The notes below the pieces were generated by a model. That model saw nothing but the letters and a program-made list of their open reading frames with translations. It had not been told where the DNA came from and did no database searches. From Zanthoxylum bungeanum (lineage: Eukaryota > Streptophyta > Magnoliopsida > Sapindales > Rutaceae): DNA of 64,000 nt. Each line of letters begins with the position of its first letter. The stretch's first letter is position 1. The translations under genes were made by a program, and so were the position numbers. The stretch spans positions 1-64,000 of the forward strand of contig SKCR01021363.1 in assembly GCA_019454045.1 (NCBI GenBank), given 5' to 3'. Shown in pieces: positions 48,572 through 60,699 of this stretch.

Positions 48572-49540
48572 CTTATGTCAATGCCTTTGGGAAATTATTG
48601 AGTCAATTTGGGGAAACTATCCTGGATTAAGTTCGAATCCCCTCTCCATAATTAAGATTTTTTTTGCCCCATACCCTTTTCATATCATTTTTTTGCGGCT
48701 GCTGACATAAATCTTCCATTGTCATATGATGGAGATGCGGCCGCTTTAGTACAGGCACTTTTAGGTCCCTTTGGGATTCTTGAAAAAAATTTGGGCAGAG
48801 GTTCCCTTAAAAATTCTAAAGAATTCAAAGATACACCCTAAATTCTAACACTTCGACAATCAAAAATTCTTCACCCCCAATATTTCATAAATTTTTACAA
48901 CAAATAACACCCATAATCTGCAATTATAACCTCAAAATTTCGTACAACCACAGTAAGAAATAAAAAAAAAATGAAACAAAAAGAAAGTGAGATAGAAGGA
49001 ACCTAGAGATTTGTGAGGAGTCTCACGTAAAATGGAGGAGTAAATACACGTAATAGTGGATAGTTTTTGTGCTTGGTGAGTTGAACGAGTGATTTGGTGG
49101 GTTTTGGTTGAAGAAAATGAAGAACAAAGTTGAAGAAGTCGAGAGAGAAATGAAGGATTTCTGAAGAATGATGCATGGACTGTTGTTTTTATGCTTGGAA
49201 TCGCATACGCGTCGCGACACATCGCCCTAATTTTAGGGAATTTCACGTATTTATTCATCCCGTCGCGATGTGCTGGTTTTTACATGTCGCGACTCGTAAT
49301 AAATGTTTTTGACAAAATATGAATTCTTCGGCGCACATATCCACTAAGACACATCTCAAGAATTGATTCTTTTCTCTGACATCTCTGCTTAATTGAATTT
49401 TTATCTTCATGATTTTGTCAAACATTATTCCGGGATAACCCCATTTTTTCTGGCTTGCTCTGCCTTAAGTGCTCCTTTTGTGCTTTTCCTTGCAGAAATA
49501 ACACACAAAATTAAAAATACTACAACATGTCAAAATAAAA
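48572..49540 (-). repeat. Repeat sequence upstream of the transposon-protein ORF
   Basis: Read on the minus strand this goes from a GTCGCGACGC-like pair (about 49205-49295), as in family D, through a pyrimidine-rich 'ttcatttctctctcgacttcttcaac' leader to the broken ORF. A minus-strand ORF at 48932-49258 has no homology and lies in the leader. The 'gggttgcctccctcctagcgct' word at 49560 is a familiar tag of plant Gypsy 3' regions. Confidence 0.4.
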
Positions 49541-49952
49541 AAAAATAAAAATTTACATGGGTTGCCTCCCTCCTAGCGCTAAATTTATCATCTTCAGCCA
49601 TACATGTATGAAGATTGTCATTCAAGGTGGCTTCAGTGTGGTTTAGACGTCTTAGAGAGAATGGTCCCATGTGCGTGTTTTTCCATCATCTTTTTGAAAA
49701 ATGAGATGGCCAAAAGAATTTTATCTGACTCAAAGCTCTTGCCACCTTCTTGAACTTTGTAGCTTAAGTGGTTTATGAAAGGATTGATAGCATATTAGGA
49801 GGTCTCTATGGTGCTTGACTTTGAATGGTTGTGCCATTCTGTCAAGCTTCTGGGAGGTGTCCTCCATAAGTACTCCTTAATGTTGTGATGTTTCATTTGA
49901 TGTCATGAGATTTTCATTATGCTCCCACATTTGCTCTACATCTTGTTCCACA
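49541..49952 (-). repeat. Family D internal tail, left of Copia C
   Basis: The 'taggaggtctctatggtgcttgactttgaatggttgtgccattctgtcaag' block (about 49794-49845) matches a segment inside both D copies (about 28520-28570 and 62640-62695). The flank resumes after Copia C at 59729, so C inserted into a D-related element. Confidence 0.55.
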
Positions 49953-52014
49953 TGTTGGAGTTTCTAGGTCCATAGGATCGAATAACAAACATGAAACAAG
50001 TGCGAATACAAATCGAGAAAGTCGCGGAATACTTACATCGATCGGTTGAGCGACGCGGAGGCAAGAAAAACTTTTTCTTCCTCCTTTGGACTGCTCGGCA
50101 GTTCACTGCCAGTGCTCACTGGTTTTAGCCTCTTGGATCAACTTCGTCAAGCTCCAAGCTTCGTCGAATGGTTCCCGGCTCATGGGTGGACTTCCCTATC
50201 ACTTTCGCATGTCTCGTAAGTGTGCTAGCACTTGATGATTTTGCCGCAAAACCATCACTCTATGCTTACCACTGCTCGGTTTTCATGACAGAAAACAGAA
50301 CCAGAAAAATGCCTACCATGGGCGTGTTTGAGAGAGAATAGAGAATGAGAGAATTGTGTAATTGTGTGGATTTTGTGTATCAAATACACTTATATATTTT
50401 CCAAAAATAATAAAGTGATTTACCATAAAATTTGGCTTTTCAAAAGTCAAACAATAAAGCCACATCAACCTCCATCAACTCACATCAATCCATCAATCAT
50501 GAATAGTGACTTGCGTCAATCACTAAAAGTGAAAGACATCCATCACTTGATTGACGAATGATATGACGCTAGTTGCGACTAACGATTTGACGCTTGATTT
50601 GATTTGCCGCACTCGAATTCGAAATACGAATGCGCTCGCAAATAATCTTGGGCTCGGGTTTGCTAATTCCAAATTAACGAATTTTTCGTTGCGTCGTAAT
50701 TAAATGATTACGCCTAGCAAAATCACTATTCACGTCGCTTACAAATTAATTCTAAATTAATTCATTCTCCCGAATTAAAATCTAATTGTAATTCCGCGTC
50801 CAAATCCAATTTCATTTAATATATCAAATATATTAATTTCTCGATTAATTCCAAATTAACCGTTATCTCTCTTTTAAATGATATTTTATCCCAGATAAAA
50901 TATCTCCACAATTAATCCCAGATTAATTTTCTCTCTCTTTTAATTAATCCCAGATTAATTTAGAGTGCGAGTCATACGTCATCGGTGAATCTTTGGGAAG
51001 CGACCCATGAGATCCCCAGATATGTTGGCAGTAAATTCGGTCGTCGGACTATCCGAACATGTAAGTACCAAGTACTACGTTTATACCGATTTACAAGACA
51101 AGGCTGGCCTCTAGCAAAGCGCCATGCCTACCCAATTCTCCGGAAATATCCTTACAGGAATAAGGATCTATATCAAGCGTAATATACCGTAGTATTGCAT
51201 ATTTCTGTCCAGCATCTTGATGTCACGTGCTAGGCCTGGGGATGGAATTGTGTCTGCCCCGTACGAAGCACATGTCGGATCTCTGGTAACTAGTCTCTAT
51301 AATCGGATAAACATGACCTAGTCATAATATCCCGATAACTCGAGCATATAAGAGAACGAGTTCCGTATCCTACGTGACCATCATCTCCATATGACTGGAG
51401 TGACACTTCCGTCTTGACATCACACCCAACACACTATGATTCTCAATATACCAAGTATTGGCGTACACAGAACCTGTTAAAGTCCTGGACGACCGCAACC
51501 AAAGTATATTGATTGTCGCAAGTATTAGCGGTGCAAGTCTCAGGTTAAGACCAAATACACCTACCCTGATTTCGGACTTCCATAGACATATAGTCATACT
51601 ACCACTGGAATTCCGAGGGGGTCTATCCAGAACGAAGCTGTTTCATGTACCATCGGTTAAAACACAACCTCGTATTACACTTGCGTGAGTATCCTATACC
51701 CAAATATATGAGAACTATGTCGTCGTGGCCTCACAACGCGCACAAGTGTAATACTAGTCTTTTACGTATTTATCGATGTCCAATCTTGATAATACTCCGA
51801 CTAGGGATATTTAATGATTTATCCTTCGTGGATTGATATTGTCTTATATCATTCTCAATCCAAGAACAAATCATAAGGACCTCATATCATTTATACATCT
51901 AGGTGATCTAATCACAAATGATAAGAGTGCAATCTCATTTGTCACATAGTTAATTTGTACAACAACACCATGATCTGTACAAATAGTGACGCTATGGGTC
52001 ATAATTTTCCAACA
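49953..52014 (-). repeat. 3' LTR of Copia C
   Basis: 2062 bp, TGTTGG...CCAACA. It carries the same short tandem words as B in reverse complement (near 50560-50610) and the minus-strand TATA-like AATATATAAG near 50388-50398. Confidence 0.92.
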
Positions 52015-52027
52015 ATCTCCCACTTGG
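52015..52027 (-). other. Polypurine tract of Copia C
   Basis: On the minus strand CCAAGTGGGAGAT lies directly before the LTR start. It is the same tract as in Copia B. Confidence 0.88.
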
Positions 52028-55000
52028 CCTATAGCCAGTCACTCGAGTGTCTACCACCCGAACTATGTACGGTTCGCTCAAACTGCTAAGAAAAGGTTTT
52101 CGTCAGCGGATTTGCATGATTATCATCTGATGCGATTTATATGATCATCACATCGCCATGATGTATGATCCGAACGAATCAGATGAATATCGAAGTATGT
52201 ATCTGGATCGTTGATGAGACCATTAATTCTTTAGCATGTGCTGAAGCCTAGCTCAGCTACTAAAAGAACTATATCTAATATAATTAGATATTATCGACTC
52301 CAGAAGGCTTTTATTTCTGCCTGAGCTGCAACAATAACCCGCATTTGTTGTTTATTCGGTAACAGTATCTTGCTCGAAAGATTTCCAGCTCACTGTACCA
52401 TTATTCAAACTGTATAGTACCGTTTGCGACTTTTAGTCATCTTTATCGGTTGGGAAACTTGTAGTAGTGATCCCAGTCACTTGAAGTTCTTCTTCTCCAT
52501 AGTTTAAGACAACATCCTTAGTTCTCTAAGAAACTAAAGATGTTCTTAACTTCAATCCAGTGACTATCACTTGGATTGTCCTGTTTGTGAATCATATGCT
52601 CAAAGCGTATGAGACACCAGGTCACGTATATTTTTCAATGTACGAGTTCTCGGAGAGTTCCATGAAAGCCAAGCTTTCAGCAATAGTTATTATGGGAATA
52701 TCATTTCCAAGAAATGATATATTTTCATTATTTATAGGATAGTCACTGTCAGTACGCTCCCACTAACCTCTTATATACACAAGAATCATTTCGTTTTGAA
52801 TTAAATCATACACCATTATGATTACATCAAAACGATAATTCTATGAACCTATGCTTGCTTCAATCCAAACATGGATCGATTAACCCGCAGACCTTGTTTG
52901 CTAGTTCTGGTATGACAAAACTGACAGGATGTTGTAAACATCCTCCAAAAGGTTTCCTTTTCAGGAAAGCGATTTTTCGTTAAGCTGACATATTTCATTT
53001 ATGAAACATGCAACATTAGCAAGCATTATCCAAATGGATTTACCATGGTAATAGGTAAAAGGTTGAATCGAAATCAACACAATGTTGATAACGATACCTT
53101 TCCGCTAAAAGCCTAGCTTTATATGTTGGTATGTTGTCATCCATGTACGTCTTCCTTGAAGACTTATACAGTACCAATAGGCACAATGCCTTGCGGTACA
53201 TCAACTAGTGTCCAAACTTGTTGATATACATGGAATCCATTTCGGACTCATGACACTTTGTCATAATAGGGAGTCAATACCTTGTATCACTTCCTCATAC
53301 GTAGTTAGTTGGTATGCCTCAATAAGATTGACATCTTTGTGAGGTGAGATCAGAAACCCATACCCCAGGTTATTTTCTGACTCTCTCCGACATACGCGGT
53401 TCTTGTGTATTCGAAGATTAATGGTATAGTTTAATCATAGATGAACTATTTGTGTTCCATTAAGGAATTGGTGCCTGGAATAGTATTACTCCAATTTTCA
53501 TCGAGTTTTACTATCCTCCCACTTACCATTGCATTTAGGTATTCCTCTTCGGAAAACCGCATGGTGAGCAACAATAACATTATTCTCAAGTGAGTTGTAT
53601 AAGTACTATACTTATGGTATCCCTAGGATAACCTACAATTGGCACTTATCCAATTTGGGTTTTAGTTTGGTATCATCCAAACATATGCCTAGCATTCCCA
53701 AATTTTCAGGAATGAGAAACCCGGTTTCTTTTCCCGTTCATATGTAATATGATATCTGTCAAACAGATTTTAATGGAACCTTATTCTAAATAAGTTCTGC
53801 ACTGTTAATGCTTATCCGTTGAAGGAAATAGTAGCTCAGAGCGACTCATGATTAACCTTATCATGTCCAACAAAATTCGGTTTATCCGTTCGGACACATC
53901 GTCAAATTGACGTGTTCCAGAAGGAGTCCTCATTTCAAAGAATACTATACTCTTTCAAGTATTTTAGAAACTTATTGCTTTAAGTATTTTCCATTACGGT
54001 CTTACCGTGACGGTATAATACTATAGTCGATCTGTTTGTCTACTTCGTGTCGAAACTATAAAAGTTTCTTATTTATGTTCTTCAAAAGAAACACATAACC
54101 ATAACGCGATGCCGCATCCCTAAAGGTCACGAAATATTCATATCCACCTCTAGCCTAGCTAGACATGGGCCCACTTGCTTCACTATGAACTAGGGCTATC
54201 AGGTCGGTGTCATTTCACTTTTACCAAGTAAATAGTGTTTTAGGCACTTTGCCCAATAAACTAGATTAGTAGACTTTATTTGAATGGTCAAATCAGTCCT
54301 AGTACCCACTCTTCAAAAGTGTGGATATACGATTCTTGTTTAGTTGTGTCCTAGACATCAATGCCATAATCGAGTTTCTTCTTATAAAATCAATTTGAGC
54401 TATTTGTTTGTCATGTCATATGTTTGAGATTTTATTTATATTCAAAATATAAATTCTGTTATTCACATCTAATGTGTTTATCTCAATATCATCTTTATAT
54501 AATGAAACACTTTAGTGTTCTAAAATATAAAGGTTAACCCGCAGCGGGTTAAACACTGATATAAAGATAATGTATCTAGTCAAACTAGTTACATTATAAC
54601 AGTTCCTAATTTAAGTACACACCCGAGAGTAGTTCCTAAATTTAGGTATCTATGGTTAAAACAGCGACTTTCGTCCCGTTTCCAATTCGCAGATAAATCT
54701 CAATTGAAGTCAGTATCCTGTTCAAAACAGATTCTGAACATCAATATATATTTATGTACCACACTTAGTATTTAAAATCTAATTTTAATACTAGTAGTGA
54801 ACATAATATGACAAACATATTTGAAGTCAGAGCCTTGCTCGTCTTCAATTCCTTCATGTCTGCTTTGTCCAAACGGTAGTCACGCTTCCGCGATCCCGTT
54901 TGCCACATTTAGTAGACATTTTGGGTATGTCATTTTATCTTCCCAGAAGATTATAATGATTTTTCCTTTGCCCTTTTCAACATTCCAGAAGCCTTTGGCC

Positions 55001-55240
55001 AAGCCTCGGGTTCTAGAATATTGAAGTAAAGTGCGCCTTGCGCTACTTGCCTATTGCAAAGTTTGACTTTATCTCCTTGAGAGTAGTCATTAATTCTCCA
55101 AGAATTATCAATTGCAATTTTAGTACTTCTAAAATCTAAGTTAATAGATTTATGAAGATCCCACAATTTCTTTATCATACTTTAAGGATCTAATCCTTAG
55201 TTCTGATTCAGAAATTAAGGAATCTACTACGACAAACTTA
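52028..55240 (-). pseudogene. Degenerate gag-pol of Copia C
   Basis: Aligns along its length with the interior of B (34871-38049) and more distantly with A. In minus-strand order it holds gag remnants (about 55200-54850), protease (about 54760-54650), integrase (54420-53600), RT (53350-52780) and RNase H (52460-52300). No long frame survives. The shared TGA with B falls at 54293-54295 (TCA on plus). Confidence 0.85.
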
Positions 55241-57784
55241 ATGGATTAAGCACTTAAGTTATCATTACATAATCTGCCAAAGATTATGCTATACTGTTTG
55301 CTTAACTCCGGGCTTCGGCTTAATATATTATTTTATCAAATAAAATAACTTATTACATTCCAGGACCATCCTGAAATCTTATTCCCAATTTGAAAATTAA
55401 ACCAATTAAATACATTTTCCCAAGGATTATGTTTTAAATGTCAATCTTTCAATTATATCTTGATTTTAATAGTCCAACTATTTAATCAACGATGAAGGTA
55501 CTATTTAAATATAATGATTATTATAGTCCAACTATTTAATCAACTATACTTTATTAAATCAAATATATTGATTATTATAATCCAATTATATAATAAAACA
55601 TAAATGAATAGTTTGAATATATAGTCCAACTATTAATTAAAACACAATTTAAATATTAGTCCAACTAACATTTAATAGATTTGACGAATGATATTTGTTT
55701 GAGCGCGTATGGCGAGTAATTGAACAAATATTGCAAATTCAATTCTTGCCTCCCACTATTTTTCGGCGAGCCTCTAACCCTCTGTCGAGTACTCGGGAAA
55801 CCGTGTTTCCTAGTGGGCTATGATCCAGTTAAATATCACATAATCTTGACTTTGGCCAATAAATTATATGATAATTAACTAGGTAGATCTCTAAGATCGA
55901 TTGGATCCAATCCAATTCCTAGATCCGGTAGGTGGACATCCAAGTCCGAAACATATATCTTATATATGCCAATACATCCAATGTATTACCTAACATTTTT
56001 CCTCTGAATCAACTAAGCCTTGGCTTTGGCACAACAAACTTAGTGATCCCAGTCAAGCGTGACCCATTGACCATGGAAAGCTTCGTAATCAATGTCGATG
56101 GACAAGAAGTGGTCTTGACTTTGGCCAACAAACCAAAACTCTGACAAGACACTAGTATGGAACAAAGCCTTCGTGATTCAAACAAATCTTCGACAGACAA
56201 AGGCCTTGACTTTGGCCAACAAACCAATGCCGTCTTAGATCTTGAGTGAGAATCACTCAATGGAAGGAAAAACGCTTAATATTATTGAGGGTTTTTCGCG
56301 TGCAAATTGGCAACCAATTTATTATATTTGTTAAGGTCTCATCATCATACACCCTTAAACATGCATTCTAAACACATAATAAATCGCATATGAAAAGTAA
56401 TAATGATATGCGCATGGATACTTTACACATTGATCATAGATCAAATCTCTCTATTTCTTTCTCCCGCTAGCACAAGTATTTGCTTCTACCCGTTACACTA
56501 CACTTCTAAAGAAACCTCATTTACATTGAGGGGAATAAGTGAGAAGAGAATACAAAGAAATGAGAGGTAATAAGGCTGGACACGCAGGTCCAATTAATAA
56601 ATCAAATTTATTACACAATTTCTAAAATTGTCCCACTCATCTAATATCCATCCGATATACATTATTCATGCATCGCAGCCATGTATTCACACAAGCATGT
56701 TATCAATCAATCTAATCAAATTAATTAATCTGATAATTAGTGATCATCCAATGTTCAAACAACGATTTGATTTTGCTCGAGTCAAACTCGTTTTTGCGAA
56801 TAAGTACATAAAGTACGAATTCTCGAATTAAATTAAATTACAAACTTAAATCCAATTCAATTTGTATTTAATGCTAATTCGCTATTTAATTCCAAACTAA
56901 ATATCACACTTTGTTAACGAACATTTACGACTTAAATTCTAAAATTTAATCGTTACGGGTCTCAAAGCCCGATTAACGTCCAACGTCAATTTAATTAAAG
57001 TCCAATGGGCTTTTAATTAATTTCTTAAGGCGTGGACTTTTGGTCAACTCGGGTCAAATCGATTACCAAAGTCTAATCCGGGAATTACCCCATAAGCCTT
57101 TAAATCAATTTTGGCCCATTAGACCCAATTAAATTTTAAAGGTTCATTAAGTCGCATTTGGGCTTTATGGATGCGGTTTTAGGCCCAATTGGATCCAACC
57201 AATTTTGCCTAAACCCAAATTTGTACAACAAAGCCCAATAAGCCCATTTACAACATTAAAGCCCAAATCCAATTTAAGGCCCAATTTAATTAAACACAAA
57301 GATTCCAAATTTCATACTTTAATTAACTAAAGTGCACAAACATAATTAATCACCCAAATCATTATTTCCAAAACACAAATTAGGCTAATTAATCATGTTT
57401 ATCATCATCATCACATGTCCAACATATTTTGATTAAAATCAAACCCATTTCATGCTTAAGGCTCTCGGCAATTTGGGTTTATTATGCCAAATCACAAATC
57501 CAATCTAATTGAATCAAACTCAACATTGAATCAATATCCTCAAATGATTTCTAATTCATCCAATGAACAAAAAATCAAAAATCACCAAGAATACAATATA
57601 GGGTGCCTTTCGGCCAACACAAAATTTGGGGGAAAAAATGATCCAATCATAATTTCTTCAAATTGATCAAATAAATCCACAATTAAACATACTTTAAGCA
57701 TACAAATTCATCCAATTTTATTAATCATGCTCAAACACATTTTTACCCAAATTTTACCCCTAAATCATTTTCATGCTTTTACTC
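55241..57784 (-). other. Leader of Copia C
   Basis: Homologous to the leaders of A, B and F. It carries the reverse-complement CTTGACTTTGGCCAA motif near 55850, 56112 and 56208, and degenerate 'tagtccaactatttaatcaac' tandem units at 55465-55680. Confidence 0.75.
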
Positions 57785-57796
57785 GCTCTGATACCA
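57785..57796 (-). other. Primer-binding site of Copia C
   Basis: TGGTATCAGAGC on the minus strand, one base from the 5' LTR end at 57798. It is a perfect initiator-Met type PBS, unlike the altered ones in B and F. Confidence 0.9.
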
Positions 57797-57797
57797 T

Positions 57798-59728
57798 TGT
57801 TGGAGTTTCTAGGTCCATAGGATCGAATAACAAACATTAAACAAGTGCGAATACAAATCGAGAAAGTCATGGAATACTTACATCGATCGGTTGGGCGATG
57901 CGGAGGCAACAAAAACTTTTTCTTCCTCCTTTGGACTGCTCGGCAGTTCACTGCCAGTGCTCACTGGTTTCGGCCTCTTGGATAACCTTCGTCAAGCTCC
58001 AAACTTCGTCGAATGGTTCCCGGCTCATGGGTGGACTTCCCTATCACCTTCGCATGTCTCGTAAGTGTGCTAGCACTTGATGATTTTGCCGCAAAACCAT
58101 CACTCTATGCTTCCCACTACTCGATTTTCTTGACAGAAAACAAGACCAGAAAAATGACCACCATGGGCGTGTTTGAGAGAGAAGAAAGGAGGAGAGAATT
58201 GTGTAATTGTGTGGATTTTGTGTATCAAATACACTTATATATTTTCCAAAAATAATAAAGTGATTTACCACAAAATTTGGCTTTACAAAAGTCAAACAAT
58301 AAAGCCACATCAACCTCCATCAACTCACATCAATCATGAATAGTGACTTGTGTCAATCAATCAAAGTGAAAGACATCCATCACTTGATTGACGAATGATG
58401 TGACGCTAGTTGCGACTAGCGATTTGACACTTGATTTGATTTGCCACACTCGAATTCGAAATGCGAATGCGCTCGCAAATAATCTCGGGCTCGGGTTCGC
58501 TAATTCCAAATTAACGAAATCCAATTTTATTTAATATATCAAATATATTAATTTCTCGATTAATTCCAAATTAACCGTTATCTTTCTTTTAAATGATATT
58601 TTATCCCAGATAAAATATCTCCGCAATTAATCCCATATTAATTTTCTCTCTCTTCTAATTAATCCCAGATTAATTTAGAGTACGAGTCATATGTAATCAG
58701 TGAATCTTTGGGAAGCGACCCATGAGATCCCCGGATATGTTGGCAGTAAATTCGGTCGTCGGACTATCCGAATACGTAAGTACCAAGTACTACATTTATA
58801 CCGATTTACAAGACAAGGCTGGCCTCTAGCAAAGCGCCATGCCTACCCAATTCTCCAGAAATATCCTTACAGGAATAAGGATCTATATCAAGTGTAGTAT
58901 ACCGTAGTATTGAATATTTTTGTCCAGCATCTTGATGTCACGTGCTAGGCCTGGGGATGGAATTGTGTATGTCCCGTACGAAGCACATGTCGGATCTCTA
59001 GTAACTAGTCTCTATAATCGGATAAACATGACCTAGTCATAATATCCCAATAGCTCGAGCATATAAGAGAACGAGTTATGTATCTTACGTGACCATCATC
59101 TCCATATGACTGGAGTGACACTTCCGTCTTGACATCACACCCAACACACTATGATTCTCAATATACCCAGTATTGGCGTACACAAAACCTGTTAAAGTCC
59201 TGGACGACCGCAACCAAAGTATATTGATTGTAGCAAGTATTAGCGGTGCAAGTCTCAGGTTAAGACCAAATACACCTACCCTGATTTCGGACTTTCATAG
59301 ACACATAGTCATACTACCAATGGAATTCTGAAGGGGTTTATCGAGAGCGAAGCTGTTTCCCGTACCATCGGTGAAACACAACCTCCTATTACACTTGCGT
59401 GAGTATCCTATATCCAAATATATGAGAACTATGACATCGTGCCCTCACAATGCGCACAAGTGTAATACTAGTCTTTTACGTATTTATCGATGTCCAATCT
59501 CAATAATACTCTGACTAGGGATATTTAATGATTTATCCTTCGTGGATTGATACTGTCTCATATCATTCTATATCCAGGAACAAATCATAAGGACCTCCTA
59601 TCATTTATACATCTAGGTGATCTAATCACAAATGATAAGAGTGAAATCTCCTTTGTCACATAGTTAATTTGTACAACAACACCATGATCTGTACAAATAG
59701 TGACGCTATGGGTCATAATTGTCCAACA
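57798..59728 (-). repeat. 5' LTR of Copia C
   Basis: 1931 bp. Compared with 49953-52014 it lacks about 130 bp around 58518 (from 'attaacga' to 'aatccaatttt'). Otherwise it is collinear. Confidence 0.92.
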
Positions 59729-60679
59729 TCACCTTTTCTTCACACAAGTATGTTAGCATTTCTTCATTTAGCTCTTCATCTGTCATCTGTGAAATGCATG
59801 CTCCAATACCCTCATTTGTTGCTGTAGATGATAATGGCAACTCTTCTACTTGTTTCTCCCTATAGATGCATTCTGCGACCAAAGAATTATCCAGATCAGT
59901 TTGAGACTCTGCATATTTGGACTTCTGAACTGATACCTATGTTTCTTGATATTGTTCAGCCTCAGTCACGATTAAGGTGTCATCGTGAAATGTTTGGTAT
60001 TCGAATGCTTCGTCAGTGTCATTTGAAAAAGCTCATTGAGGTACGTAGTTCTAGTTTTCAGCTAATTGTCTCACTTGATATGTCAATCTCTGTAATGTTG
60101 TCGTTAGACTCTGAAACATTGCATCTAATTTAGCTTTTCGTTTCTTGAGTATGTCAGCCAACCATTGTTCTCGTGTTTTGAGCATGCCAATCACCTAATC
60201 TTCCATTGTTGGTTCTGGTTCTTGGTGAATATTGTAGGTTGATGGTGGATAAGATGGAGAATATGGTTCAATGAGATATGATGGTTCTTCATTGTCGTAC
60301 TACGACAGATTTTGATAATTCTACCACCCTGAATTGTAGTGATACATGCATTGATTGCTCGAGTGGTTACCATCATATATCTCACATCTAATCATTGTGT
60401 TCTGAAATGGTTGAGCAAATGTTGTGTTAATTGGCTTTGACATCCGTGGATAGTTGTTGGGCTGGATAACAAGCCAAAGAAAACCGGACTATGTCTCCCT
60501 GATATGGGGTGTATCTTCACCTCTTAAAACTCATAATGCTTCCATCGCCTAATAAGAATCCACTTTCATCCACCTGAAAAATAAAAGAAAGAAATAAAAA
60601 TTATAAAGAAAAGTAAAGAAAATTAGATACAAGTAAAAAAGATATCCTCAAAATTAATAGCGTAAAAAAATTAAGTCAT
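59729..60679 (-). pseudogene. Family D internal region with gag-like remnant
   Basis: Minus-strand sequence next to the D primer-binding site. Between about 60450 and 60190 frames read pieces such as EEPSYLIEPYSPSYPPSTYNIHQEPEP, the Pro/Tyr/Ser-rich segment often seen in gag-like products of plant Gypsy elements, broken by stops and shifts. The 'gcttcatc..cagatcagtttgagactctgc' stretch at 59880-59930 (plus) is unassigned. Confidence 0.5.
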
Positions 60680-60694
60680 CGGCAACGACGCCAA
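60680..60694 (-). other. Primer-binding site of family D (Asp-tRNA-like)
   Basis: On the minus strand TTGGCGTCGTTGCCG lies six bases after the D unit ends at 60700. It closely resembles the TTGGCGCCGTTGCCGGGGA site of Athila/other plant Gypsy elements. It identifies D as a minus-strand Gypsy-type element with its 5' LTR to the right. Confidence 0.72.
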
Positions 60695-60699
60695 AAGCT

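Larger units (their letters stand above)
49953..59728 (-). mobile_element. Ty1/Copia element C, LTR pair, non-coding interior
   Basis: A 9.8-kb minus-strand relative of B. LTRs are at 57798-59728 (5') and 49953-52014 (3'), with PBS, leader, wrecked gag-pol and polypurine tract. The flanking five bases (CCACA and TCACC) do not form a clean duplication. The interior shares specific lesions with B, so both come from the same defective subfamily. LTRs are roughly 95-97% similar apart from a 130-bp deletion in the 5' LTR. Confidence 0.9.

Noticed and set aside
48932..49258. 108-codon minus-strand ORF rich in Ser, Phe and Thr
   Set aside because: It lies in the pyrimidine-rich leader of a repeat, with no domain. 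The end is a Phe-rich translation of a poly-T/C tract.
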